Origin: CAYJBH01 sp964370765
Lineage (GTDB): Bacteria; Bacillota; Clostridia; Oscillospirales; Ruminococcaceae
Direction: 5' to 3'
DNA length: 31,165 nt
NCBI GenBank assembly: GCA_964370765.1
Contig: CAYJKW010000021.1
Span: forward strand, 1-31,165
Below the pieces are notes generated by a model. The model saw only the letters and a program-made list of their open reading frames with translations. It was not told where the DNA came from and ran no database searches. Numbering within the stretch: the first letter of the stretch is position 1; every line of letters starts with the position of its first letter. The position numbers and the translations under genes were made by a program. This document shows positions 1 to 8,628 of the stretch, one piece after another.

Positions 1-72
1 TGCCGGAGGGGTGTGGTAAAGTAGCGTGGCGCAAAAATTGTATCTGCAATGCGTGTTCGGATTTATAGAGAA

Positions 73-1392
73 TTAAGAGTTTTTTATAATATCCCTATAG
101 TGATAGTAGCTGGATTTAGGTATTCGCTCCTGTGTCTGGTAATCTACATATACAATCCCAAAGCGTTTTGTGTAGCCAAAAGCCCACTCAAAATTATCCA
201 TAAACGACCAATAGTAGTAACCGAAGATATCGACCCCGTCTTTGTGTGCACGGTGTAGCTGTTCAAGGTACCTATTTATAAAATCTATCCTCATCGGATC
301 ATCCACCCTGCCATCTAACATCTTCCATTCGCTTAGCGGCACCCCATTTTCACTTATGATTATCGGCCTTGCATATCTCTTGTAGAAAAATTTAGGGCCA
401 TAGTATAATGCCTCGGGAGCCACCGGCCAATCCATAGAGTTTTTCGGGCTACCGACAGGAGGTGTTACCACGACTCTTTTTCCACCTTCAAAGGTGCAGT
501 ATTCACCCATGTAGATGTTTATCGCAAGAAAGTCAAGATTACATCCGATAATATCCATGTCCTGCTTAGTGGGTTTAAAGTCAACCCCTATATCCCTTAA
601 AAAATCTTTTGGATACTCCTTAAAAAATATTGGGTCGCAGAAAATGGGATTCTGGAAAAAGTGGTTTCCGAGTGATGCAAAATGTGCATTATAAGCCGCT
701 TCCTCCTCCTCTGAAACCTGTGGCAAGGTTATGGAGGAACATGGGGCAATACCCACCTTTGCCTCTGGGTCTACCTCCTTAATAACCTTAAATGCGCGCC
801 CGCTTGCCATAAGTATGTTGTGTGTAACCCGTAAGCACTCCTCGTTTGTTAGGGATAAAAACGGGGCTTGCTCCCCTGTTTTATATCCGTATTGTACTAT
901 ACACTGTGGCTCGTTGATAGTGATATAACTTTTAACCTTACCCTTAAAGGCGGTTGCTATCACCCTTGTATACTCGGCAAACCATAGGCTTATTTCATCA
1001 TTAAGCCAGCCACCTTTGTAGTGAAGTGCGGTGGGTAGATCCCAGTGGTATAATGTTATACATGGCTGTATTCCGTTAGCCAAAAGTTCATCAACAAGAT
1101 TTACATAAAAGGCTAGCCCTTGTTCGTTAACCTCGCCTATACCATTCGGTAAAACTCTTGGCCAACTTATCGAAAACCTGTAGGAGGTAACGCCTAGTTC
1201 CTTCATTAAGGCTACATCCTCCTTGTAACGATTATAATGGTCACAAGCTAGCTGGCCATTATTTTTTTCTGCAACATAGCCACCATCACGGCAACCCATA
1301 TCCCAGATACTGTCCCCTCTTTTATCGGCACTGCCCTCTATCTGAAAGCTTGCAGTGGCTACACCCCATATAAAATTATCTTTAAATTTCAT
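73..1392 (-). CDS. GH1 family beta-glucosidase
   Basis: Glycoside hydrolase family 1 enzyme, a retaining beta-glucosidase that cleaves terminal beta-linked glucose or galactose, probably in the cytoplasm since no signal peptide is present. From the chosen start (MKFKDNF) it has 439 residues, the normal GH1 length. The acid/base Glu lies in TINEPQ (about residue 161) and the nucleophile Glu in IISENG (about 348). The N-terminal FIWGVATASFQIEG and the C-terminal NFEWAFGYTKRFG are family hallmarks. The latter resembles plain beta-glucosidases, not 6-phospho-beta-glucosidases, so a free sugar substrate is inferred. The frame stays open to an ATG at 1419, but that codon overlaps the likely -10 box (1418-1423), whereas the ATG at 1392 has a GGAG about 7 bases upstream. 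It stands alone, divergent from the two-component system. Confidence 0.95.
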   Translation of the reverse strand: MKFKDNFIWGVATASFQIEGSADKRGDSIWDMGCRDGGYVAEKNNGQLACDHYNRYKEDVALMKELGVTSYRFSISWPRVLPNGIGEVNEQGLAFYVNLVDELLANGIQPCITLYHWDLPTALHYKGGWLNDEISLWFAEYTRVIATAFKGKVKSYITINEPQCIVQYGYKTGEQAPFLSLTNEECLRVTHNILMASGRAFKVIKEVDPEAKVGIAPCSSITLPQVSEEEEAAYNAHFASLGNHFFQNPIFCDPIFFKEYPKDFLRDIGVDFKPTKQDMDIIGCNLDFLAINIYMGEYCTFEGGKRVVVTPPVGSPKNSMDWPVAPEALYYGPKFFYKRYARPIIISENGVPLSEWKMLDGRVDDPMRIDFINRYLEQLHRAHKDGVDIFGYYYWSFMDNFEWAFGYTKRFGIVYVDYQTQERIPKSSYYHYRDIIKNS

Positions 1393-1417
1393 GCTGTATC
1401 TCCATGGCATTTTTTTC

Positions 1418-1423
1418 ATTATA
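1418..1423 (-). promoter_or_regulatory. -10 box of the beta-glucosidase promoter
   Basis: On the minus strand TATAAT is preceded by TG plus one base, an extended -10. The -35 region is poor, which an extended -10 tolerates. Transcription would start near 1411, giving a leader of about 20 bases that carries the GGAG ribosome site for the start at 1392. Confidence 0.55.
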
Positions 1424-1453
1424 TCATACTTTAAAAGAGAAGTGTATACAGCA

Positions 1454-1482
1454 TTGTATTTATTCGGCTAATGTGATAAAAT
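1454..1482 (+). promoter_or_regulatory. Sigma-A-type promoter of the response regulator/kinase pair
   Basis: TTGTAT (1454-1459), a 17-base spacer and TAAAAT (1477-1482), with TG one base before the -10. It points to the response regulator 85 bases downstream. A second TATAAT near 1540-1546 lacks a good -35 and is an alternative. Confidence 0.5.
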
Positions 1483-1566
1483 TCTAATGTTAAGAAATTT
1501 GTAATGAATACATCTGCATTATTGTTGTTAATTGCTGTTATAATAATGTCAACAGGAGGGATTTAG

Positions 1567-2268
1567 ATGGATAACTCAACCGTGCTTGTGGTGGATGATG
1601 ACCGCGAGATAGCCGGCGCAATATCAAAGATGCTTAGCCGTGAGGGGATAAAAAACATTGTAGCCTATGATGGCCTACAGGCATTGCAGTGTGTTGCCGA
1701 AAAAAAGATAGATTTAATAGTTATAGATATAATGATGCCCAATATGGACGGGCTTTCGGCAACTATGCAGATAAGGCAGAAGAACAATATTCCTATTATA
1801 CTGCTATCGGCAAAAAGTGAGGATAGTGATAAGATACTGGGCCTTTCTATGGGGGCGGACGACTATGTTACAAAGCCCTATAATCCGCAGGAGCTACTTG
1901 CAAGGGTGCGCTCACAGCTACGTAGATACAAGGTTCTTGGCTCGGCACAGCAGGCGGTAGATAGTGGTGATACCATAAAGGTAGGTGGAATAGAGCTTGA
2001 TAGGGCTGCAAAAAATGTGGTGGTAGATGGTGAGAGTGTTCGCCTTACCGCAACAGAGTATAAGATATTAGAGCTACTGATGACAAACAAAAACCATGTT
2101 TTTTCTGCCGAGCAGATCTACCAAAGGGTATGGCAGGAGGAGAGTTTTAGCGTCGAGAATACGGTAATGGTACACATAAGGCGCATACGGGAGAAGATCG
2201 AGATAAATCCGAAACAACCAAAATATTTAAAGGTGGTGTGGGGCATTGGGTACAAGATTGAAGGTTAA
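1567..2268 (+). CDS. OmpR/PhoB-family response regulator
   Basis: DNA-binding response regulator of 233 residues, the normal length. The receiver domain (about 1-120) has the acidic DDD cluster near residue 10, the phosphoacceptor Asp54 in VIDIMMPNMDG, a conserved Ser/Thr in LLSAKS and the KPYN lysine. The C-terminal winged helix (about 135-233) ends in the typical VWGIGYKIEG. A strong ACAGGAGG ribosome site precedes the ATG. It overlaps the downstream histidine kinase by about 20 bases, so the two are translationally coupled and surely partners. It resembles the VanR-like group, but no target can be assigned. The adjacent glucosidase or rfbF are possible targets by position only. Confidence 0.95.
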   Translation: MDNSTVLVVDDDREIAGAISKMLSREGIKNIVAYDGLQALQCVAEKKIDLIVIDIMMPNMDGLSATMQIRQKNNIPIILLSAKSEDSDKILGLSMGADDYVTKPYNPQELLARVRSQLRRYKVLGSAQQAVDSGDTIKVGGIELDRAAKNVVVDGESVRLTATEYKILELLMTNKNHVFSAEQIYQRVWQEESFSVENTVMVHIRRIREKIEINPKQPKYLKVVWGIGYKIEG

Positions 2269-4141
2269 TATCTACAGTATATTTTTTAAAACTTTGCTGG
2301 TAGGCGTGCTTATTGCGGCAGCATTTGTTGTGGGTAACGTTTTATCACGTGCGGACATATTTTTTACATTAATCTCGCCTGTTCAGATGATAGAAAATAC
2401 TATAATGCTATCTAACAGTGATTTGAACTATGCCAGCGAGATTGCAACCGCCGAGGTAGAAAACCTAACCACAGAGCAGCAGGAATGGCTTCAGGATATG
2501 GCAGATACAGGCTATTATTTTAATTACGGAAACTTTGTCGAGGATCGCCACGGTGAATTTTATCCGTTGGTTTCATCAAATATGACATATCTTCAGGGTT
2601 TTAGCAATGACAGCATATATGTTGATGTCTTCTACACCCAGGAGCTTTGGGCAACCCAGTATAACATTATATCCGGTGATATTGCCACGGCGGAGATATA
2701 CCTATATATCTGTGGCTTAGCGATTTTTATCGCCCTGGCTGTCTCGATATTGTTTGGTGTAGTATCCGGCCAGAAACAACGAGGGGGCGAGGTGGTTATT
2801 CTACCCTTTAACCGTATATTTAACGATATATTAACCCTAATAATCGGCTTTTTTATAATAGTTATCGGTATATTTATAGGGAAGGTATGGTTTGATATTC
2901 TATCCGGCTACTACGACCCAAACTATATTCAGGTACAGCTTGCACTTGCAGAGGCTATACTATACGGTGGGATAGTTATACTGTGTATACTTTGGCTTTA
3001 CTATATTAACTGTATAGCTAAAAGAATAAAGCGCGGGGAATTTTTAAGGTACACAACCATAGGAACCTTTTATAACGAGATAACCTCTATATTAAAACGG
3101 ATACTAGCCGCCGTAAGATCGGTAGCCAATAAAAGAATGCGAAACTATATCCTTATCGTGTGTGCCGCCTTTATAGGGTTGACATTTTTACTGCCACTAA
3201 TGTCGTTAATGCTTATGGGCACGGGGGCATTTGTAGTAATAGTATTCTTTGCACTTCCTGCCGCAACGGCATTTTTAGCCTACGAGGCCTTTAAAAGAAT
3301 AGGCGAGCTTGATAGCATTAAACATGGCCTTAGCGAGATACGAGCCGGTAACCTGCACCACCGCATACCGCCGGTGCAATCTACCCTACTAAATGGCATG
3401 GCAGAGGATATCAACAATATATCGGATGGGCTTTCAAACTCGGTAGAGGCGGCGATGGTTTCGGAGCGGATGAAGACCGAGCTTATAACAAACGTATCAC
3501 ACGACCTTAAAACACCGTTAACCTCTATACTAGGTTATGTAGACCTGCTCTCACAGGTAGATAACCTACCGGACGAGGCAAAGGATTATACAACTATTAT
3601 ACAGAAAAAATCCTCACAGCTTTCTACCATAATCTCTGATCTGTTTGACCTTGCAAAAAGTAGTAGCGGCAACGCCGAGGTTGTTATGGAAAGGCTTGAT
3701 CTTAAAAAGCTTATCGAGCAGACGGTGGCCGACCTTGAGGACAGTATAGAAGCATCCGATATTATGATAAAGATGGCACTCCCACCACAGGAGGTACTTA
3801 TAACGGCAGACGGCAACAAGCTTTCTCGTGTTTTTAAAAACCTTGTGGATAATGCGCTTAAATACTCACTTGCGAACAGCAGGGTACACATAAAGCTTAA
3901 AACCCATGAGGGAGTTGCAACGGCAGAGATACTGAATATCTCCGCCTACGAGATGAACTTTACCGAGCAGGAAATTTTACAGCGTTTTGTAAGGGGGGAC
4001 GAAAGCCGTACTACACAGGGCAATGGCCTAGGGTTATCTATAGCAAAAAGCTTTACCGAGCTTTGCAAGGGTAGCTTTGATCTAAAGATAGATGGCGATA
4101 TGTTTAAGGTTATAATTAATTTTCCGCTTAATATAGATTAG
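2246..4141 (+). CDS. Membrane sensor histidine kinase
   Basis: Partner kinase of the preceding regulator, about 631 residues. One membrane helix (about 12-32) precedes an outside loop of roughly 120 residues (35-150). Further helices lie at about 151-173, 192-213, 235-254, 300-325 and 326-346. A HAMP-like linker leads to the DHp helix with phosphoacceptor His419 in NVSHDLKTPLTS. The ATPase has the N box in KNLVDNALKYS (531-541) and the G box GNGLGLSIAKSF (592-603). The start is uncertain: no ATG is available and two in-frame TTG codons exist, at 2246 and 2258. The second is about 7 bases after a GGG and could be the true one. The extra helices beyond the usual two make this a multi-pass sensor with unknown ligand. 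Confidence 0.93.
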   Translation: MGTRLKVNIYSIFFKTLLVGVLIAAAFVVGNVLSRADIFFTLISPVQMIENTIMLSNSDLNYASEIATAEVENLTTEQQEWLQDMADTGYYFNYGNFVEDRHGEFYPLVSSNMTYLQGFSNDSIYVDVFYTQELWATQYNIISGDIATAEIYLYICGLAIFIALAVSILFGVVSGQKQRGGEVVILPFNRIFNDILTLIIGFFIIVIGIFIGKVWFDILSGYYDPNYIQVQLALAEAILYGGIVILCILWLYYINCIAKRIKRGEFLRYTTIGTFYNEITSILKRILAAVRSVANKRMRNYILIVCAAFIGLTFLLPLMSLMLMGTGAFVVIVFFALPAATAFLAYEAFKRIGELDSIKHGLSEIRAGNLHHRIPPVQSTLLNGMAEDINNISDGLSNSVEAAMVSERMKTELITNVSHDLKTPLTSILGYVDLLSQVDNLPDEAKDYTTIIQKKSSQLSTIISDLFDLAKSSSGNAEVVMERLDLKKLIEQTVADLEDSIEASDIMIKMALPPQEVLITADGNKLSRVFKNLVDNALKYSLANSRVHIKLKTHEGVATAEILNISAYEMNFTEQEILQRFVRGDESRTTQGNGLGLSIAKSFTELCKGSFDLKIDGDMFKVIINFPLNID

Positions 4142-4149
4142 AGCTTACA

Positions 4150-4186
4150 AAAAAGGTGGTGCAACCCACCTTTTTGTTGTTTTTTC
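4150..4186 (+). terminator. Intrinsic terminator after the histidine kinase
   Basis: Perfect 10-bp stem AAAAAGGTGG/CCACCTTTTT (4150-4159 and 4166-4175) with loop TGCAAC, followed by a T-rich tract. It lies 9 bases after the kinase stop. Confidence 0.9.
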
Positions 4187-4205
4187 TATCGTATTATGTT
4201 ATCAT
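4177..4205 (+). promoter_or_regulatory. Candidate rfbF promoter
   Basis: TTGTTT (4177-4182), a 17-base spacer and TATCAT (4200-4205), with TG one base before the -10. It starts inside the T tract of the preceding terminator. Plausible because rfbF is separated from the kinase by that terminator. Confidence 0.4.
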
Positions 4206-4256
4206 GGGGTTAAATCTATCTATTAGAGATAAAACTTTGAGAGGTGAAATTTCGTT

Positions 4257-5039
4257 ATGAAGGTTGTTATACTTGCCGGTGGGCTGGGAACAAGAATATC
4301 GGAGGAGAGCCATCTGCGCCCAAAACCGATGATAGAGATAGGGGAAAAACCCATCCTTTGGCATATTATGAAATATTATTCCCACTACGGATATAATGAT
4401 TTTATTATCTGCTGTGGCTACAAAGGGTATATGATAAAGGAGTATTTTGCAAACTATTATCTTTACGGATCTGATGTTACCTTTGATTTTCGCAACAGTG
4501 GAGAGATGGTGATACATAACAATGTATCAGAGCCATGGCGTGTAACGGTAGTTGATACAGGGTTGCACACCCAAACAGGGGGCCGAATAAAACGCATAGA
4601 AAATTATATAGGGGATGAGCCGTTTATGCTTACCTATGGTGATGGTGTTAGTAATGTAGATTTAAAACAGCTACAACAAATCCATACCGAATCAGAAAAT
4701 ATAGTTACAATGACAACAATAAGGCCCAGCGGCCGGTACGGCATACTGGACCTTGATGAGACGAAAAATATTGTTATAGGCTTTAGAGAAAAGGCGATGG
4801 AGGATAGTAACTGGATTAATGCCGGTTTTATGGTTGTAGACCCTAAGATATTTAGCTATATAGAGGGGGATGAAACAATATTTGAGCGTGCACCATTAGA
4901 GCATATTACCGCCGAGGGTAAACTTGGTGTATATAAACATTTTGATTTTTGGCAGTGCATGGATACCCAACGTGATAAGGGCGCACTCGATTGGCATGTA
5001 GAGAAAAACACCGCACCATGGATGGTTTGGGATCGATGA
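4257..5039 (+). CDS. rfbF: Glucose-1-phosphate cytidylyltransferase
   Basis: Makes CDP-glucose and pyrophosphate from CTP and glucose 1-phosphate, the entry step to CDP-linked 3,6-dideoxyhexoses and related sugars. Its 260 residues match the family's usual length. It opens with the nucleotidyltransferase signature VVILAGGLGTR followed by LRPKPMIEIG. Subfamily features are the CGYKGYMIKEYF stretch, LTYGDGVSNVDL and the C-terminal WQCMDTQRDK. An AGGTG ribosome site lies about 10 bases before the ATG. The usual partners (CDP-glucose 4,6-dehydratase rfbG, rfbH) are not in this window. The gene is convergent with the glycan operon 5063-11215, so CDP-glucose may feed a nearby or distant surface-glycan pathway; that link is inference. 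Confidence 0.93.
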   Translation: MKVVILAGGLGTRISEESHLRPKPMIEIGEKPILWHIMKYYSHYGYNDFIICCGYKGYMIKEYFANYYLYGSDVTFDFRNSGEMVIHNNVSEPWRVTVVDTGLHTQTGGRIKRIENYIGDEPFMLTYGDGVSNVDLKQLQQIHTESENIVTMTTIRPSGRYGILDLDETKNIVIGFREKAMEDSNWINAGFMVVDPKIFSYIEGDETIFERAPLEHITAEGKLGVYKHFDFWQCMDTQRDKGALDWHVEKNTAPWMVWDR

Positions 5040-5040
5040 T

Positions 5041-5086
5041 AGATGATCCGGAGTAACAGCAGTTATTCCGGATTATTTAGTTTTTT
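5041..5086 (+). terminator. Terminator of rfbF, inside the end of the convergent glycosyltransferase gene
   Basis: A 17-bp stem with three G-U pairs (5041-5057 with 5062-5078, loop AGCA) contains the core ATCCGGA/TCCGGAT. It is followed two bases later by six T's (5081-5086). The right arm overlaps the last codons and the stop of the minus-strand gene. No T tract follows on the minus strand. Confidence 0.75.
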
Positions 5087-6289
5087 CAGTTCAATCTCTA
5101 ATTCAATAAGATTTTCGTTGTCCGGAAAAATATCCAAAAGTGTTTGTAGGGCAGTATATGCCTGCGGATAGTCATTAATGGAGATAAAGTAATTAAGTTT
5201 GGTTTGTTGGAAATGTAGCCAGTCATTGTGTCGTTCTAGCAACGATGCACACATCTCGCCACAGGCACAGTAATCTTCGACTAAGCCATCATCAACATTT
5301 TGCACCTTTAAAAGAAAGTCACAGATATATGTGAAAAGTTGAATCTTCATCTCGTTTTTATCTTTTTCACCTAATTCTGCCAGATCTTTTGTTAATGCAA
5401 GTTGAATAGTGTATTTGTTTCTTCCTATTTCAAGAATATTTGCAAGTTTTTTTTCTATAGACACTTGCGACTGCATGAGGGAAGGTACTGTCTTAAAAAG
5501 CGAAATCATATAAAGCGACATCAATATTCCTGTGTTTTTTTCACTTATATAACCACACCTTTGCATCAAAAGCTTTAGGTAGGTTTCGTGAAGAATTTGA
5601 GGAGTGGTTATATTTACATTAAATGATGAGACTGAAGTCGTACCCGCTGTGACATAATATTTATGAAGTGACTTAGCCAATATCCCAATACGATCAGCAT
5701 TTGTGAAAAACATAGTGGTATAGATTGTATCCATTCCATAAACGCCAAGTGGCATAAAATCCGTTTTAATGGTTTTAATCCGGTATAGTTTTCCCCACCA
5801 TGTCCACAGATAGTGAAGAAGAATATAAAAGTTGTCTGATATTTCTTTGCCGGTTGTCAAGACTAGATCTTTTCTTATTCTGCTATCGCCCAAAAATTTA
5901 TAACTAGTAATATCTACTAAATCATTGCCCGATGCAACAATATCCAGGTCGTGTTGCTCCATAAAACTAACACTATCCTGCAAGAAGTTGGGTTTATATT
6001 CATCGTCCGCATCTATCATGCAAAAATAGTCATCGTCATCATAACTTTTAACAACATCTAAAAAGAAATTCCCATCTTCCCATACATTGTTTTGTTTGTT
6101 ATGAAGGCGAATTATGTTATCGTGCTCTGCAGATAAATTTGATATTATTTGTGCTGTAGAATCGGTAGAACCATTATCTACAATATACCAAACCCAGTTT
6201 GTGTATGTCTGGTTTAGTATGCTGTTGGCTGTGCGCATAAAAACTTTTTCTGCATTGTAGGCACATGTATAAATAATACACTTAGTCAT
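5063..6289 (-). CDS. Family 2 glycosyltransferase with TPR-like C-terminal region
   Basis: GT-A fold inverting glycosyltransferase of 408 residues, transferring a sugar from an activated nucleotide donor. The first 100 residues are typical: a CIIYTCAYNAEK opening, SILNQTY, VDNGSTDST, and the metal-binding DADDEY around residues 93-98. After about residue 230 it is helical and unassigned; the last 40 residues (INDYPQAYTALQTLLDIFP) look like a tetratricopeptide-type hairpin. No membrane helix is seen, so it is probably cytosolic or membrane-peripheral. It is the last gene of the six-gene operon, 15 bases after the aldo/keto reductase, with a GAGAGG ribosome site. Donor and acceptor cannot be predicted from sequence. 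Confidence 0.9.
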   Translation of the reverse strand: MTKCIIYTCAYNAEKVFMRTANSILNQTYTNWVWYIVDNGSTDSTAQIISNLSAEHDNIIRLHNKQNNVWEDGNFFLDVVKSYDDDDYFCMIDADDEYKPNFLQDSVSFMEQHDLDIVASGNDLVDITSYKFLGDSRIRKDLVLTTGKEISDNFYILLHYLWTWWGKLYRIKTIKTDFMPLGVYGMDTIYTTMFFTNADRIGILAKSLHKYYVTAGTTSVSSFNVNITTPQILHETYLKLLMQRCGYISEKNTGILMSLYMISLFKTVPSLMQSQVSIEKKLANILEIGRNKYTIQLALTKDLAELGEKDKNEMKIQLFTYICDFLLKVQNVDDGLVEDYCACGEMCASLLERHNDWLHFQQTKLNYFISINDYPQAYTALQTLLDIFPDNENLIELEIELKKLNNPE

Positions 6290-6304
6290 AACAAAAATCC
6301 TCTC

Positions 6305-7825
6305 TTAAAAAACCCACGGAACATCTTCGTCAGTATGTAATTCTGCAACATTGATGCCGTCGTGTCTATAATGCTTTATTGCATTGTAAATATCTTTTGA
6401 TGCCACATAATTCGATATAATTATGCAGTCTAAATTATGTGATTTAATTGTATCTGGGTTATATATTGGATACCCAAGTAGGGTTGATCCCTCCTTTTGC
6501 GGCGAACCATCAAAAAGGACCATTTCGAAATCCGGGGATCCAAAAAAATCATGGTATTTGCTTATAACAAATGAAGTGTACCCGCCCGCTGTATATAATC
6601 CAACCTTTTTATATTTTGGAACATTTAAAAGCAGGTCCAATCTTTTTTTATAGTCATATTTATTAGCGGCAGATAGCTGAATTATATCATACATGTTCTT
6701 TACATATTTTGCTATAGGTAGATGTTGTGTACATGCTTTTTCACAGCTACCACAGTTTACACAGGGGTTTTGGCTGTTATCTGGAAAAATCTTAAAGTCT
6801 AGTATAAGTTTTTTTAAGATAAGAATTCTTTGTATTAACATTGAATCTGTGCGTCTATATAACATATCAGAGTTTGCTAACATTCGCATATTGTAGGACT
6901 GCATTAACTCTGGAATTGGTATGTTTTTTTTACAGCTTTTTCTACAGTAGCCACATCCGGTGCATAGGCCGCTTATCTGCTCCATTTTGTTGCTAACAAA
7001 TTCGATTCTTTTAATGGAAAACTGAGATTTATCAGTAAATGAAGAAATATTTTCGTTAAGTTCAGACTCACTTCCTACACCACTAAGAACACAGGTCACT
7101 TCTTTGTGTGAGTAGACGAAGCGTAGTGCAGATTGTGCTAGTGTTTCATGATTGCTATATTTAATATTTTTAAAAAAATCATCGTTTTGTGGGATAACAC
7201 CGCCGGCTAAAGGATTCATTACTATAACCCCCATTTTGGCGACATCGGCACAATGTAGTAGAGTATCCATATTCCTATAGTTTAACAAATTATAAGAAAG
7301 AGTGACACCGTCAAAATTACCGCTTTGTATTATTTTTTTTGCAGTTGAAGTGTCAGCATGATTTGAGAAAAGAATATGCCGCACAAGTCCCTGCTCCTTG
7401 GCTAACAGTGCCCCCATATAGGGCCCGTTATCAGACATAAAATGTTTATAATGATCCTCGTCCATGACCGACCAGATAAACAAAAAATCAAGATAGTCGG
7501 TACCAAGTGTACTTAGTGACCGCCCAACCCTGCTGAGAACATCGTAAGCCGTCTTGTCCTCTGGGTAGGCGGTTTTAGCACCTATATACACTTTCTTTCT
7601 ATCAAGTTGTTTTAAGGCAAGCCCACATATTATTTCGGACTTTCCAGACGCGTAGTTATGTGCATTATCAATGTAGTTGACACCGCCGTCTACTGCCTTT
7701 ATGATTAAATCGGCACATTTTTCCAGTCCGGTACTATCCTGCAACAGTGTAGGATCGAACCTAGTCATTCCAAAACCCATAGATGAAAGGCTAATATCGG
7801 TTTTGCCAAATTTTCTGTATTGCAT
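6305..7825 (-). CDS. Aldo/keto reductase with two Fe-S motifs and a Rossmann-like C-terminal domain
   Basis: Multidomain protein of 506 residues. Residues 1-280 form an aldo/keto reductase barrel (MQYRKFGKTDISLSSMGFG) with Asp53 and Tyr58 in YIDNAHNY and Lys84 in GAKTAYP. The place of the usual catalytic His, in DYLDFLFIWSV, is Trp118. Two ferredoxin motifs follow: C288-x2-C-x2-C-x3-C298 and C355-x2-C-x2-C-x3-C365. Residues 405-506 (VGLYTAGGYTS, a fold with YPIYNPDTI) resemble the Rossmann-like domain attached to some sugar-modifying and glycosyltransferase proteins. The frame is open to 7978, but the ATG at 7825 starts the reductase domain and lies 1 base past the stop of the upstream radical SAM gene. 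Cluster context suggests redox chemistry on a sugar or electron supply to the radical enzymes. Confidence 0.88.
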   Translation of the reverse strand: MQYRKFGKTDISLSSMGFGMTRFDPTLLQDSTGLEKCADLIIKAVDGGVNYIDNAHNYASGKSEIICGLALKQLDRKKVYIGAKTAYPEDKTAYDVLSRVGRSLSTLGTDYLDFLFIWSVMDEDHYKHFMSDNGPYMGALLAKEQGLVRHILFSNHADTSTAKKIIQSGNFDGVTLSYNLLNYRNMDTLLHCADVAKMGVIVMNPLAGGVIPQNDDFFKNIKYSNHETLAQSALRFVYSHKEVTCVLSGVGSESELNENISSFTDKSQFSIKRIEFVSNKMEQISGLCTGCGYCRKSCKKNIPIPELMQSYNMRMLANSDMLYRRTDSMLIQRILILKKLILDFKIFPDNSQNPCVNCGSCEKACTQHLPIAKYVKNMYDIIQLSAANKYDYKKRLDLLLNVPKYKKVGLYTAGGYTSFVISKYHDFFGSPDFEMVLFDGSPQKEGSTLLGYPIYNPDTIKSHNLDCIIISNYVASKDIYNAIKHYRHDGINVAELHTDEDVPWVF

Positions 7826-7826
7826 A

Positions 7827-8615
7827 CTAAACCTGTTCAGCAGCAGGATATCGTTTAGAATTTGCACTATCAAAGCCACTGCAAAAACTACATGCGTATA
7901 GTGGTTTTGTGTTAAAGTTCTGGGCGATTTTTTTCTTTTCCGATATTGGTGCATCACTTCTAAGGTCAATGTACTCATTATTAGGTATATCTAGCTTTTT
8001 AAGATCCAGGCCGAAAAGTGACCGAATGCAGTTGTGAAGTTTGCCGTTATAGGTATGAAGATTTTCCATGCCTATCTGCCAGCAGTTTTCAAATGTGTTT
8101 TTTAACTGACATGCTGTATAGTTGCGATCATCAAATCCGCCACAATCAACCCATCCACCGTAGTGCTGTATATCGCCATAGAATGGTTTTGTTTTGAAGT
8201 TTATATCATAGCTCTTAAGTTTAGCCTCTATTTCCTTTACTTTAGGAGATAATGTGCCATAATCACTTATCTGCACCTCGATATCTCTTTTTAAGTTTTT
8301 TATTGCCTTTAACACCGATTCTCGTGGCATAACACCACCATTGGTCATTAGTATTATTTTATCAAAGCGGTCGATATGCTCGTTTGTCTTAAGCAAAATT
8401 TCATCAAGATTCGGATGTAAAAACAGCTCACCTCCCACAAATTGAAGCCACTCGATTTTGTCATATATCTTAAAAAGCTCGTCCATGTCGTTCAGGATGT
8501 CTTCTTTAGGTATAATAGGTGGATTTTTATATTGTGGAACACAGTTACAACATAGTTTGCAGTTTAGGTTGCATTTAAGCGTAATTATCATTGCAAGACG
8601 TTTTGTAATTAACAT
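7827..8615 (-). CDS. Radical SAM protein, third tandem paralogue
   Basis: Radical S-adenosylmethionine enzyme of 262 residues. It has the cluster motif C15-x3-C19-x2-C22 (KCNLNCKLC), the SAM-binding GGE motif at 61-63 (followed by Leu where its sisters have Pro) and a twitch-like C-terminal set of cysteines C178-x17-C196 and C242-x2-C245 for one auxiliary cluster. It shares with the next two genes a central HYGGWVD-type motif (151-157) and a C-terminal CSGFDSANSKRYPA motif. The frame has an ATG at 8627, but GGAG inside that reading serves as the ribosome site for the ATG at 8615. The 8615 start also matches the MLTTKL start of the first paralogue. The substrate is unknown. Confidence 0.9.
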   Translation of the reverse strand: MLITKRLAMIITLKCNLNCKLCCNCVPQYKNPPIIPKEDILNDMDELFKIYDKIEWLQFVGGELFLHPNLDEILLKTNEHIDRFDKIILMTNGGVMPRESVLKAIKNLKRDIEVQISDYGTLSPKVKEIEAKLKSYDINFKTKPFYGDIQHYGGWVDCGGFDDRNYTACQLKNTFENCWQIGMENLHTYNGKLHNCIRSLFGLDLKKLDIPNNEYIDLRSDAPISEKKKIAQNFNTKPLYACSFCSGFDSANSKRYPAAEQV

Positions 8616-8628
8616 TTGCTTCTCCATA

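Noticed and set aside
1..68. Frame open to the left edge, cysteine-rich, ending in a TAG at 66-68
   Set aside because: Only 21 codons are visible and there is no family match, so an incoming gene end cannot be told from chance.
1393..1419. Longer start for the beta-glucosidase (MKKMPWRYS...)
   Set aside because: The upstream ATG overlaps the likely -10 box and has no ribosome site; the ATG at 1392 has GGAG.
6305..7978. 557-residue version of the aldo/keto reductase starting at 7978
   Set aside because: The first 51 codons are antisense-free extension overlapping the upstream radical SAM gene and do not resemble the family; the ATG at 7825 begins the conserved domain.
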